The translations under genes were made by a program, and so were the position numbers. This document shows positions 25,794-34,148 of a stretch of 64,000 nt of DNA, in pieces. Below the pieces are notes generated by a model. That model made no database searches, was not told the DNA's origin, and saw only the letters and a list, made by a program, of their open reading frames with translations. Positions within the stretch are counted from its first letter, which is position 1; each line of letters opens with the position of its first letter. The DNA lies in NCBI GenBank assembly GCA_945860955.1, contig CAMATH010000015.1, positions 18,531-82,530 of the forward strand, in the 5' to 3' direction. This DNA comes from Planctomicrobium piriforme (lineage in GTDB: Bacteria > Planctomycetota > Planctomycetia > Planctomycetales > Planctomycetaceae).

Positions 25794-25957
25794 TGCGTCC
25801 TAAGTGGTTCCAATCCTAATGGAACGGATGGACGCAGTGATCGGACGACTCAATCTAGCGCAATCCAGTTGGTTCATTCCTGGCTGGTGGGCGCGATTTC
25901 AAGTAAGCCGACGTGGTCGAATCCCTGACGGGGTTCGACCACGTCGGCTTTTTTTTT
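25794..25957 (+). ncRNA. putative small RNA, ~160 nt
   Basis: A unit bounded by a promoter-like sequence and an intrinsic terminator, without a convincing protein. The 5' end can fold into a stem of TGCGTCC (25794-25800) with GGACGCA (25830-25836), closed around an inner GTTCC/GGAAC hairpin (25807-25811 with 25821-25825). The middle ~65 nt are unpaired by eye. The 3' end is the 17-bp terminator hairpin. It could also be a long leader for the gene at 26124, but the terminator would stop most transcripts. I do not recognise a known RNA family. Confidence 0.5.
25905..25957 (+). terminator. strong intrinsic terminator
   Basis: A perfect 17-bp inverted repeat (25905-25921 with 25934-25950) around a 12-nt loop, followed by nine T residues (25949-25957). 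The T-run is only on the plus strand, so it acts in that direction. It is the strongest terminator in the window. Confidence 0.92.
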
Positions 25958-26123
25958 CGCCTTGTCGGGGATTTGGGAATTCGTCGACCAGGAGGCGATC
26001 TCTGGGGTTTGAAGCGCTCTTGTCGCTTCACGCACGCGTCTGGAGTCTGTCTCACGGAGGATCAGGCCAGGTTTCAATGGCTGCTCGTGGGGACTCACAT
26101 TTCGGCCTTCACCAGGAGTTCAG

Positions 26124-26861
26124 ATGATTCGTTTTTCATTCCGTCATGCCGCCTGCGTCGTTGCGGTGGGTGCGACCTTGGTCTATTCGCAGACGTTCGC
26201 TAAAGGCCCTCTCCAGGCTGATGCTAAGCCTGCGAATCAGGCCAAGCCCACCGTCGCGCAGGCGGCGGAGCCCGAGACGGCGATTCCGGCCTGCCTCGAA
26301 AACCTGAAGTTGTCGGCCACCCAGCAAACCCAGGCCCGAGAGATCGTTAACAAGTTCGACGCCAGCATTGACGCGACCTGGAAGCAATTTGGCGAGAAGT
26401 ACATGGAAACTGTCCGCACCGAAGTCGTGTTGTTGGCGACCATTGAGGACACGCTGACCGACAAACAGCGGACGCAAGTCCGTGAGGAACGTCGACGGGT
26501 GGCCCACGCCGAGAAGTCGCTGGAAGGGACCAGCACCCGGCCCAACAAGGCGACGGCTGAGCCCGCCGACGCGACGGACCAAGTGGTCGCCGGCGTGGGA
26601 ATCGCGCTGACCGATGAACAGGAAGCCGCCGCCGACAAGATCCACGAGAAATATGTTGGCCACCTCCGTTCACTGAATCGCGACATTCAGGGTCTGCACA
26701 ACCGCCTGATCTCGCTCGAAGCGGACCGCATGGTCGAACTCGAAAAGATGCTCACAAAAGAACAGCTTGCTGAGTTGCGTCATGACCGCCAGGAGATGAC
26801 CGCGCACGCGAAGTTGACCTCTACTACAGCGCCGGCGACGAAGCCCAAGTCGACCCGCTGA
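26124..26861 (+). CDS. exported LTxxQ (Spy/CpxP-like) helical protein
   Basis: A 245-residue protein with a signal peptide (ACVVAVGATLVYSQTFA). The mature part is helical and carries four LTxxQ-type motifs or variants: LSATQQTQ, LTDKQRTQ, LTDEQEAA and LTKEQLAE. These mark the CpxP/Spy fold of periplasmic chaperones and metal-stress proteins. It is longer than Spy (~160) and may contain two such units. AGGAG lies 5 nt before the ATG. It is followed by a run of small envelope and stress-type genes on the same strand. Confidence 0.75.
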   Translation: MIRFSFRHAACVVAVGATLVYSQTFAKGPLQADAKPANQAKPTVAQAAEPETAIPACLENLKLSATQQTQAREIVNKFDASIDATWKQFGEKYMETVRTEVVLLATIEDTLTDKQRTQVREERRRVAHAEKSLEGTSTRPNKATAEPADATDQVVAGVGIALTDEQEAAADKIHEKYVGHLRSLNRDIQGLHNRLISLEADRMVELEKMLTKEQLAELRHDRQEMTAHAKLTSTTAPATKPKSTR

Positions 26862-26967
26862 CCGAACCACGCGTTTGGGGTGAGGGCGGCTGCCTGTCGC
26901 CCTCCCCTGGACGTCGTGGGACGTTCTCCAATCCACCTCTCGCCCTCTCGGGCCGAAACAGCAGAAC

Positions 26968-27357
26968 ATGAAACGCTTACTCAAATGGACCGCGTTGTGC
27001 AGCCTGATGGCTGCTGCGGTGTGCCTCAGTCCCCTCTCGCTCAGTGAAGCGCACGGTCGTCCCCCCCACCGGTTGTTTGGCGGGGGATACTACCGCGGCG
27101 GTTATGGTGCCCCAGTTTACAACGGGTACACGACCTACGGTTATGGTCCGTATGGCGTTCAGGAGTACCGTTACAACCAGCAGACCAGGTACCCCGCCAA
27201 TGTTGTTGTCGGCCGCTATCGGTATGTTCAACCCAACGTTTTTCAACGTCGGCCGATTTATGGCGGTCTCTTCAACCGCGGTTACGGGGTCTCCGTCAAT
27301 TTGGGAAACAACTATAGCCCGTATGGATACGGGTATGACGACGATTACGGCTACTAA
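26968..27357 (+). CDS. secreted Gly/Tyr/Asn-rich small protein
   Basis: A 129-residue protein with a signal peptide (ALCSLMAAAVCLSPLSLSEA). The mature sequence is low complexity: repeated GYG, YRGG and YNGY units and an acidic tail (GYDDDYGY). Such tyrosine- and glycine-rich proteins occur in cell surfaces and matrices, but no function can be assigned. It is placed between the LTxxQ protein and a DUF3309-type gene on the same strand. Confidence 0.72.
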   Translation: MKRLLKWTALCSLMAAAVCLSPLSLSEAHGRPPHRLFGGGYYRGGYGAPVYNGYTTYGYGPYGVQEYRYNQQTRYPANVVVGRYRYVQPNVFQRRPIYGGLFNRGYGVSVNLGNNYSPYGYGYDDDYGY

Positions 27358-27400
27358 CGCGTTGGAAGCGTTGTAACCACCGAGACAAAGGAGAACCCAC

Positions 27401-27556
27401 ATGCTGGGAACAATTCTGTTGGTGTTGCTGATCTTGATGCTGCTGGGGGCGATCCCCGCCTGGCCGCATAGTCGAAGCTGGGGATACGGTCCCAGTGGTG
27501 GGTTGGGACTCGTGGTGCTGATTCTGTTGATTCTGGTGCTGACCCACCGCATTTGA
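27401..27556 (+). CDS. DUF3309-type small membrane protein
   Basis: A 51-residue protein, not long enough for many gene finders. Two hydrophobic stretches (LGTILLVLLILMLLGAIPAW and LGLVVLILLILVLTHRI) flank a SRSWGYGPSGG loop, the pattern of DUF3309. An AAAGGAG Shine-Dalgarno stands 7 nt before the ATG. It sits between the Gly/Tyr-rich protein and CsbD in a set that resembles stress-induced genes. Confidence 0.88.
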   Translation: MLGTILLVLLILMLLGAIPAWPHSRSWGYGPSGGLGLVVLILLILVLTHRI

Positions 27557-27620
27557 GGAACCACGCCGCCCAATGCGGCGAGGCCATTTTCACAATTCCT
27601 TTCGAAGAAACGAGACCACG

Positions 27621-27824
27621 ATGAGCGGTAAGACAGATGAAGTCAAAGGTCGGATCAAGGAAGCGGCCGGAGTTCTCACCGGCGACGAGAAACTGAAGCG
27701 CGAAGGCCGGACCGACCAAGCCGTTGGCGAGGTGAAACAGGCGGTTCAAGAAGTCGCCGACAAGGTGAAGGAAGCGGCGGCGGCCACGGTCGCCGCCGCC
27801 AAGAACGCCCTTCCAAAACACTAA
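27621..27824 (+). CDS. CsbD-family stress-response protein
   Basis: A 67-residue protein with the CsbD signature: DEVKGRIKEAAGVLTGDEKL and GRTDQAVGEVKQAVQE, then an Ala/Lys-rich helical tail. CsbD proteins are induced by general stress in several bacteria, with an unknown molecular role. ATG 27621 gives the usual start MSGKTDEVKG. Confidence 0.93.
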   Translation: MSGKTDEVKGRIKEAAGVLTGDEKLKREGRTDQAVGEVKQAVQEVADKVKEAAAATVAAAKNALPKH

Positions 27825-27870
27825 ACGAGCCAGGACTGCTGGCCCGTGTCCGAACCAGATCGACTGCCCG

Positions 27871-27916
27871 CCCGGATCCAATATTCGAGCCTTTTTGGCT
27901 TGGATATTGTGCCGGG
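27871..27916 (+). terminator. imperfect hairpin after csbD
   Basis: Nested stems CCCGG/CCGGG (27871-27875 with 27912-27916), CAATAT/ATATTG (27879-27884 with 27904-27909) and AGCC/GGCT (27888-27891 with 27897-27900) around a TTTTT loop. There is no downstream T-run, so it may stabilise or process the RNA rather than terminate it. Confidence 0.45.
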
Positions 27917-28003
27917 TGTTTGCACGCGCCTCGGGTGAGAACGCGTTCCCCGCGAGTCCCCCGTATCGCCCGCCGCCCTACACCGTTACCGAGTTGCCAC
28001 ACA

Positions 28004-28543
28004 ATGTCACGATTCGCCTCAGGCCGGGAACGAGAACATCTTCAACAGCAGGCTGAGCAGGCCATCGCGGGAATGCGGGGAGCGCTTCGCGAAATTCAGG
28101 AAATCGCGATTCAGGCCGCGGACCCGCGTGCGTCGATTCGCCTGCATCCCTGGATCGCGACGGCGTCCTCGGTCATCGCCGGGTTTGTGGTGGGCGCGCT
28201 GCTGAAACCCGCATCGCGCGCGTCGCCGCGATCCAATGGCAATTCAACAAACCTTCAAGGTGGTGGCGATTCGCACAATGGAACTCCTCCCACCAAATCG
28301 GCCGCGACCGGCTGGGCAGCCATCGTGAACGCACTGGCGACAAGTGGAATCCGTGTGTTGCAGGAGACGCTGCTGGCCGCGGCCAATTCTCATTTCGCAA
28401 GTCACGCCCCGGGCGCCACAAAGCCGGTCGACGAAGAGTCGCGGCACACTGAACCCCCCGCCGGTCCGTCGAATGATCTGGCGGAACGCGGCGTCACAAT
28501 TCCGGTCCATTCCGATGGGACGTCGACCTATCCCTCGCGTTAG
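28004..28543 (+). CDS. membrane-anchored protein of unknown function
   Basis: A 179-residue protein. An N-terminal helix rich in Gln/Glu/Arg (REREHLQQQAEQAI) precedes one short transmembrane helix (ASSVIAGFVVGALL) near residues 50-66. The remaining residues are Ser/Gly/Asn/Pro-rich with one amphipathic helix (GWAAIVNALATSGIRVLQETLL). The arrangement faintly recalls ElaB/YqjD-type membrane-bound proteins. It is placed 9 bp before the ABC transporter ATG and may be co-transcribed with it. Confidence 0.62.
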   Translation: MSRFASGREREHLQQQAEQAIAGMRGALREIQEIAIQAADPRASIRLHPWIATASSVIAGFVVGALLKPASRASPRSNGNSTNLQGGGDSHNGTPPTKSAATGWAAIVNALATSGIRVLQETLLAAANSHFASHAPGATKPVDEESRHTEPPAGPSNDLAERGVTIPVHSDGTSTYPSR

Positions 28544-28552
28544 ACATTGACC

Positions 28553-30268
28553 ATGTTCCGAATGAAACGCCGCGTTGTCCCTCGATTCGCCATTCTGGCG
28601 CGACCCTACTGGTTCTCGGATGAGAAGTGGATCGCCCGCGGGTTGTTGGCGGCGCTGATTTTGCTGTTGCTGGGGAGTACCGCGTTCAGTGTACTTCTGA
28701 ATGAGCAGGCGGGAGAATTGACTTCGGGACTGGCTGCTCAGGATCCCGACCGGTACTGGAAATCGATTTACAAGTCGATCGGAATCATCGCCGCTGCCGC
28801 CCCGTTTTACGTCTTTTACTATTGGGTTCGCGACCGACTTGTCAATTCGTGGCGACGCTGGCTGACGCATACGTTTGTCGACAGCTACTTCCGGGGCCAC
28901 GCGTTCTACAAACTCGCATTCAACTCCGACATCGATAACCCCGATCAGCGAATCGCCGAGGACATCAACACCTTTACAACCCGCTCGATCTTTTATCTCT
29001 TGCTCGCGATCGAGACGGTTCTGCAACTCGTCGCGTTCAGCGGGGTTCTGTGGAGTATCTCGCGGACGCTGGTTCTGTTTCTGCTGATTTACGCGACGGT
29101 TGGCACCCTGATCACCATATTTGTCTTTGGAAGGTCCCTGGTCGGACTCAATCTGTTTCAGTTACGGCGCGAAGCCGACTTTCGATTCAGCCTGGTGCGT
29201 ATTCGTGAAAATGCCGAATCGATTGCGTTTTACCGCGGCGAAGATCCGGAATCACAGAATGTGAAGAGCCGCTTCAAGGAAGTCTTCGAAAACTACGGCA
29301 AGATCATCAACTGGCAGTGGTTTCTCAATCTGTTCCAGTACTCCTACAGTTCAATCACTTTGATCATGCCTGGGCTCATCCTGGCACCTCAGGTACTGCG
29401 GGGTGAACTCGAAGTGGGGCGGGTTGTGCAGGCGGCCGGGGCTTTCGCTGCGATCTTTACGGCGCTGACCGTGATCGTGAACAACTTCGACACCCTCAGC
29501 CGATTCGCGGCGGGGATCAATCGACTCGATAAGTTCGGGAAGTCACTCGAAGCGTCGTCCGATGTGCCGGCCGTACCGGCGGTGGAAAGCGAAGGGACCA
29601 TTCGCACCGTCGAGGAGGACCGCCTGGCGATTGAGGGAGTCACGTTGCAAACGCCCGACCACAAACGGACTTTGGTCGTCGATCTCTCGTTGTCCGTGAA
29701 AAACAGCGAGGGATTGATGATCGTCGGTGCCAGCGGGGGAGGGAAAAGCTCACTCTTGCGGGCGATTGCCGGGCTGTGGGATTCGGGCAGCGGAACAATC
29801 GTGCGCCCGCCGCTCGAACAGTTGTTCTTTCTGCCACAGCGCCCCTATATGATCATCGGAACGCTGCGCGACCAGTTGCTTTATCCGAATCAACACCGGG
29901 AAGTGACGGAGGCGGAACTGAATGACATTTTGAAAAAGGTCAACCTGGCGGATTTGGCCGAGCGCTTCGGTGGGCTGGATCGCGAAGCGGACTGGGGGAA
30001 GATTCTCTCGCTCGGTGAGCAACAACGAGTCGCGTTCGCCCGTGTTCTGTTTTCCAAGCCCAAGTACGTGATCCTGGACGAGGCGACCAGCGCCCTCGAT
30101 TCCAAGAATGAGGGGTCACTGTACCAGCAGTTGCTGGATGCCGGCACCACTCTGGTCAGCGTGAGTCATCACCTGAGTATTCTCAAGTATCACTGCCACG
30201 TTTTGGACCTGGTGGGAGACGGCACTTGGCGGTTGATTCCGGCGGACGAATGGCGCGAATCCGAATAA
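28553..30268 (+). CDS. ABC transporter permease/ATPase, SbmA/YddA type
   Basis: A 571-residue half-transporter. Transmembrane helices lie at ~30-55, 80-105, 160-185, 190-215 and 270-300, followed by a nucleotide-binding domain from ~370. Walker A is GASGGGKSS, the signature LSLGEQQR, Walker B VILDEATSAL, and the switch His VSVSHH. The membrane domain resembles ABC_membrane_2 (SbmA, YddA, mammalian ABCD). An ATG at 28553 is used; a TTG two codons earlier is less likely. Substrates of relatives include peptides and vitamin B12; the substrate here is unknown. Confidence 0.92.
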   Translation: MFRMKRRVVPRFAILARPYWFSDEKWIARGLLAALILLLLGSTAFSVLLNEQAGELTSGLAAQDPDRYWKSIYKSIGIIAAAAPFYVFYYWVRDRLVNSWRRWLTHTFVDSYFRGHAFYKLAFNSDIDNPDQRIAEDINTFTTRSIFYLLLAIETVLQLVAFSGVLWSISRTLVLFLLIYATVGTLITIFVFGRSLVGLNLFQLRREADFRFSLVRIRENAESIAFYRGEDPESQNVKSRFKEVFENYGKIINWQWFLNLFQYSYSSITLIMPGLILAPQVLRGELEVGRVVQAAGAFAAIFTALTVIVNNFDTLSRFAAGINRLDKFGKSLEASSDVPAVPAVESEGTIRTVEEDRLAIEGVTLQTPDHKRTLVVDLSLSVKNSEGLMIVGASGGGKSSLLRAIAGLWDSGSGTIVRPPLEQLFFLPQRPYMIIGTLRDQLLYPNQHREVTEAELNDILKKVNLADLAERFGGLDREADWGKILSLGEQQRVAFARVLFSKPKYVILDEATSALDSKNEGSLYQQLLDAGTTLVSVSHHLSILKYHCHVLDLVGDGTWRLIPADEWRESE

Positions 30269-30796
30269 GACCGGTGCCACAAACGCGGACTGCGCGGAGA
30301 ATATCGTCGGCCATTCGCCAAACACTTCGATCAACGTCGTGGGCCGCCCCCAGTACGTCTCTCGACCGCCGCGCGCACAGCGGGCCGCGCATTTGGAAAA
30401 TGCGGGCTACGTTGCGGGAATTCTCCATTTTTCAGCATTCCGAATCAACGTAGGCGGCACTCTCTGAGTGCCGGCCCCGGTGTGCGTCCGCTGCGAAAAA
30501 ACGCGTCCCTGGGCCATGCGAACGACCCGAGGCCCTGCCGCTTTGGCAGCCCGTTTATACCTTGTCCTTCCGGAAACGAGACGAATTCGGGGCGCCGCGA
30601 CCGTCAGACAGTGACTACCGATTACCGTTTCCTGACAGGCGCGGCACGGCCAGTTGGCACCGATGGCGGTAGCATTGCCGCATTGCGCGTGGCTCCGCAA
30701 TAATCCCCGCAGCGATGTTTTCGTCCCTGCACCCGCCCAGCCCTGTCGCCTGCCGCGCGGGTGGCCACCACTTTCCGTGGAAAACCCACGCCTTCC
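30269..30796. repeat. long intergenic region with short hairpins
   Basis: No protein gene is supported in this 528-bp stretch. It contains two short hairpins, GCATTT/AAATGC (30389-30394 with 30398-30403) and GGCACTC/GAGTGCC (30456-30462 with 30466-30472). These resemble the other dispersed hairpins in the window. The last ~150 bp should carry the promoter of holB, but no clear boxes are seen. Confidence 0.5.
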
Positions 30797-31864
30797 ATGC
30801 CCTGGTCCGACGTCATTGGTCAAGCCGAGCCGATCATACGCCTGAGGTCGAGTGCCGCTGGCGGTCGGTTGGGGCAGGCGTACGCGTTTGTCGGCCCTCC
30901 CGGGGTCGGAAAGAAACGCTGCGCGCTGGCGTTCGCCCAGGCGTTGTTGTGCGAACGGGCGCACGATGACGATCTTGACGCGTGTGGCCATTGCCCGTCC
31001 TGTCAACAGGTGGCCGCCCGGATCCATCCCGATCTGCTCACAGTCGAACTTCCCAAAGACCGGGCCGAGATTCCGGTCGCGCTCATCATTGGTGATGGCG
31101 AAGAGCGGGGCCGGGCCGGGTTGTGTTACGAACTCTCGTTGCACCCGATGCTCGGCCGCCGCAAGGTCGCGATCATTGATGACGCCGAGTGTCTCAATGA
31201 AGCGGGAGCCAACGCCCTGCTCAAGACCCTGGAAGAACCCCCGCCCGGCGTGGTGATCATTCTGGTGGTGTCGGCACTGGAGCAGTTGCTCCCCACCATC
31301 CGATCCCGCTGTCAGCTTCTGACGTTCCAGCCCCTCCTGCCAACCGATTTGCGGGCGATTCTCAAGAGCGATCCGGAACTGGAACTGCCCGAAGACCTGG
31401 GAACGGTTGTGGCGCTGTCGGAAGGGAGTCTGATGACCGCCCGACAGTTGCTGGATCCCGACCTGAGGCAGCAGCGGAAGAAACTCTATGAACACCTGTC
31501 GAACCCGAAGTTCGATGGCGTGCAACTGGCGGACTATGCGAAGTCGTTGATGGAAGGCTCGTCGACCGTCAAAGCGGGGCAGCGATCGCACGCCGGCTGG
31601 ATGATTCGGTTTTGCATCGAATTCTTCCGCCAGGCCCTGCTCGCCGTCTCGCAGGGGGGGCAGGCCCCTCGGGAATTCAGTGAAGTGGCGCGGTTCATCG
31701 CCCGGTATCCCGAGAGTTCGGTCGAACAGATCGACCGGCTCGTGGAATTGCTCGACCGTTGCTTGCTCGCCGACCGGCAGATTGAGGCCAACGCCAGTCT
31801 GGCCCTCTGCCTCGAAGCGTTGTTCGACGACCTTGGCAAACTGTTGCGAGCGCCCCTGGCGTAA
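30797..31864 (+). CDS. holB: DNA polymerase III delta' subunit-like clamp-loader protein
   Basis: A 355-residue AAA+ protein. Signatures are the N-terminal WSDVIGQ, Walker A FVGPPGVGKKR, a CGHCPSCQQV zinc-binding cluster, Walker B IIDDAECLNEAGANALLKTLEEPP, and the IRSRCQLLTF sensor. This is the arrangement of DnaX/HolB, and the shorter length and lack of a DnaX C-terminus favour delta'. ATG 30797 gives MPWSDVIGQ, the usual start. It is followed after 2 bp by the PqqD-M50-HlyD gene. Confidence 0.9.
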   Translation: MPWSDVIGQAEPIIRLRSSAAGGRLGQAYAFVGPPGVGKKRCALAFAQALLCERAHDDDLDACGHCPSCQQVAARIHPDLLTVELPKDRAEIPVALIIGDGEERGRAGLCYELSLHPMLGRRKVAIIDDAECLNEAGANALLKTLEEPPPGVVIILVVSALEQLLPTIRSRCQLLTFQPLLPTDLRAILKSDPELELPEDLGTVVALSEGSLMTARQLLDPDLRQQRKKLYEHLSNPKFDGVQLADYAKSLMEGSSTVKAGQRSHAGWMIRFCIEFFRQALLAVSQGGQAPREFSEVARFIARYPESSVEQIDRLVELLDRCLLADRQIEANASLALCLEALFDDLGKLLRAPLA

Positions 31865-31866
31865 TC

Positions 31867-34077
31867 ATGCACGACGGAATCGCCGACCGCCCCGTTCCGT
31901 TGCGCCGACGGCCCGATCTGGTGGTCTGTGCCGTGGAGTCGGCGAGCGGACGACGCTGGCGCGTGAAAGATCCCGTCGCTGGCAGCTACTTTGAACTCAA
32001 CGACCACGAACAGGCGATTTTGTCGATGCTCGATGGTCGAGCGTCATTGTCGGAGATCGCCACCCGGTTCGCTTTGCAATTTCCCCCAATGCGACTCGGC
32101 GCGTCGCTCTTGCAGGAGTTTCTCGCCCGCCTGAGGGAAGCGGGACTGGTCGTCGGGGATTTGGCGGTCGATGAGAGTTCGACTACGGGCGCTTCGGGAA
32201 CTGGTTTAGCCGCCCTGCCACAACGCGTTCTTGGCCTCACTGCGATACGCCTGCCGGGAGTCAATCCACAGCGTTTTCTCGACGCGTGCTACCCACACGT
32301 CCGCTTCCTGTTCCGGCCGACAGTACTCATGGCACTGGGGCTGTTTGTAGTTGGGGTCTTCGGTCTGCTGGCAGCCGAGTTTGATTCCATTCGACTGCGG
32401 TTGCCGGCGCTGGCATCGTTTCTCACGCCCGATCGATTGATCTGGTTGTGGGGTGCGGTCGCCGCGGCGCGGGTCGTTCACGAGTTGGCCCACGCGTTCT
32501 GTTGCCGACATTTTGGTGGACGATGTCCCGAATTGGGAGTGATGTTGCTGTGCGGCGCACCGTGTCTGTATTGCGACGTCTCGGACGCTTGGATGCTGCC
32601 GCGACGCGGAGCGCGGATCGCCATCTCGGCCGCCGGGATCATCGCCGAGCTGGTGATCGCCGCCTGCGCGGCGCTGGTCTGGTGGCGAAGCGAACCGGGG
32701 GTGGCGCATTCGGTCGCGTTGGCGCTGACGGCAACCTGTTCGGTCAACACCCTGCTCCTGAACGGAAATCCGTTGCTGCGTTACGACGGGTATTACATTC
32801 TGATGGACCTGCTGGAAGAGCCGCATCTCGCCGAGGACGCCCTCGGGTTTTGGCGCGATGCCTGGCGAGAGTGGGGACTGGGAATGGACGTCGGACCTCC
32901 CTCTCGATCCAGTCGCCCACGACTGTTTCTGCTGGCGATTTACGGAACCGCTGCGGCGATTTACCGCTGTCTGGTGCTGATCGCGATTCTGTGGTTCGCA
33001 CGGGAGGCGATCGCGGCAGCCGGCTTTCCCGATGCCGGTCAATTGGTCATGACGACCGGCGGTGCCGCTTGGCTGGCGATTCCAGCGGTTAGTGGTGTTC
33101 GCGTCGTGCGCGACGCGGGCTGGCGGCGTCGCCTGAATTCCAACGTCGCGATTCGCAATCTGCTCATCCTCGGTGCGCTACTGGCCGCGGTTTGTTTCGT
33201 GCCGCTCCCCCGCCGGATTGCCGCCGACCTGATCGTCGAATCTCCCGGCGCGCCCCGCGTGTACGTCGCTGTTCCCGGTCGATTGGACCAGACGGTCCCC
33301 GCGGATTCCAACGTCGAGCAGGGAGATCTCATCGCGCGGCTGTCGAATGCGGAGCTTGAGCGGGAGGTCTTGCGACTGGCGGCGGAGCATCGCCAGGCCG
33401 AATTGAAACTCCGGCGTCTGGAGATCGCGCGGGGTCATGATCCGACGGCTGCCGCCCAGATTCCGGCCGCCCGCGAAGCCGAGCAGAGCCTGGCCCGACG
33501 AACCGAAAAAAAACTGCGTGACGTGGAACAACTCTCCATTCGGGCCACCGTCGAAGGAAGGCTGCTGCCTCCCGTCCCCCGAACACCGCCGCCGCGCCCG
33601 ACACTGGAACTGGCGGAATGGAGCGGCGAGCCATTGTCGGACCACAATCTCGGTTGCTGGCTCGAAGCGGGGACGCTGCTGGGCCAAATCGCCAAGGAGT
33701 ATTCTCTCAGCCCGACACTCCTGGTCGGGCAGCATGACGTCGATCTGGTACGGATCGGACAGACGGTCCGAATGCGATTCGACGCCCGCCCGTCCGAAGT
33801 TTTCCTGGGCGAGGTCGTTGAAATCGCTGCGGAACCGGTGGCGGACCACCCATTCGCCGTTTCAGGCAGTTCCAACGGCCAATGGGAACAAGGTCAAGGA
33901 GGGAGTTCGCCGAGGGCAAAGAATTCCGGCGTGCGATTCGCCTGCCGAGTGCGACTTGCTGGACGCGAACATGCCTTGACGTTGCGAGACAGTGGAGTTG
34001 CGCGCATCTCGATTGAACCGGCGACTGCGGTGGAACAGACGGGGCGGTGGTTGCGTCAGACGTTTCGATTTCGATAG
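31867..34077 (+). CDS. PqqD-like / M50 metalloprotease / HlyD-like chimera
   Basis: A 736-residue protein with three parts. Residues ~12-100 form a PqqD-like winged helix (YFELNDHEQAILSMLDG, LLQEFLARLREAGLV), the fold used to bind RiPP leader peptides. Residues ~150-400 are a multi-pass membrane M50 zinc protease: HELAH at 205-209 and the distal ligand in RYDGYY (Asp307), similar to YydH-type peptide metalloproteases. After a further helix, ~450-736 resemble a HlyD/CusB periplasmic adaptor (VAVPGRLDQTV, a coiled-coil hairpin, then LVGQHDVDLVRIGQTVRMRFDA). All zinc ligands are kept. Its partner transporter and peptide substrate are not evident; the ABC gene at 28553 is a candidate. Confidence 0.88.
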   Translation: MHDGIADRPVPLRRRPDLVVCAVESASGRRWRVKDPVAGSYFELNDHEQAILSMLDGRASLSEIATRFALQFPPMRLGASLLQEFLARLREAGLVVGDLAVDESSTTGASGTGLAALPQRVLGLTAIRLPGVNPQRFLDACYPHVRFLFRPTVLMALGLFVVGVFGLLAAEFDSIRLRLPALASFLTPDRLIWLWGAVAAARVVHELAHAFCCRHFGGRCPELGVMLLCGAPCLYCDVSDAWMLPRRGARIAISAAGIIAELVIAACAALVWWRSEPGVAHSVALALTATCSVNTLLLNGNPLLRYDGYYILMDLLEEPHLAEDALGFWRDAWREWGLGMDVGPPSRSSRPRLFLLAIYGTAAAIYRCLVLIAILWFAREAIAAAGFPDAGQLVMTTGGAAWLAIPAVSGVRVVRDAGWRRRLNSNVAIRNLLILGALLAAVCFVPLPRRIAADLIVESPGAPRVYVAVPGRLDQTVPADSNVEQGDLIARLSNAELEREVLRLAAEHRQAELKLRRLEIARGHDPTAAAQIPAAREAEQSLARRTEKKLRDVEQLSIRATVEGRLLPPVPRTPPPRPTLELAEWSGEPLSDHNLGCWLEAGTLLGQIAKEYSLSPTLLVGQHDVDLVRIGQTVRMRFDARPSEVFLGEVVEIAAEPVADHPFAVSGSSNGQWEQGQGGSSPRAKNSGVRFACRVRLAGREHALTLRDSGVARISIEPATAVEQTGRWLRQTFRFR

Positions 34078-34148
34078 CAGCGGAGACCACTCCGGGCGAC
34101 TCGACACACATCGTCCCAATTTCCCCGATTCGCGGGTATAAATGAGGC

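Noticed and set aside
25804..26127. 107-codon open frame over the putative small RNA
   Set aside because: No Shine-Dalgarno, runs through the terminator hairpin, and has no protein-like pattern.
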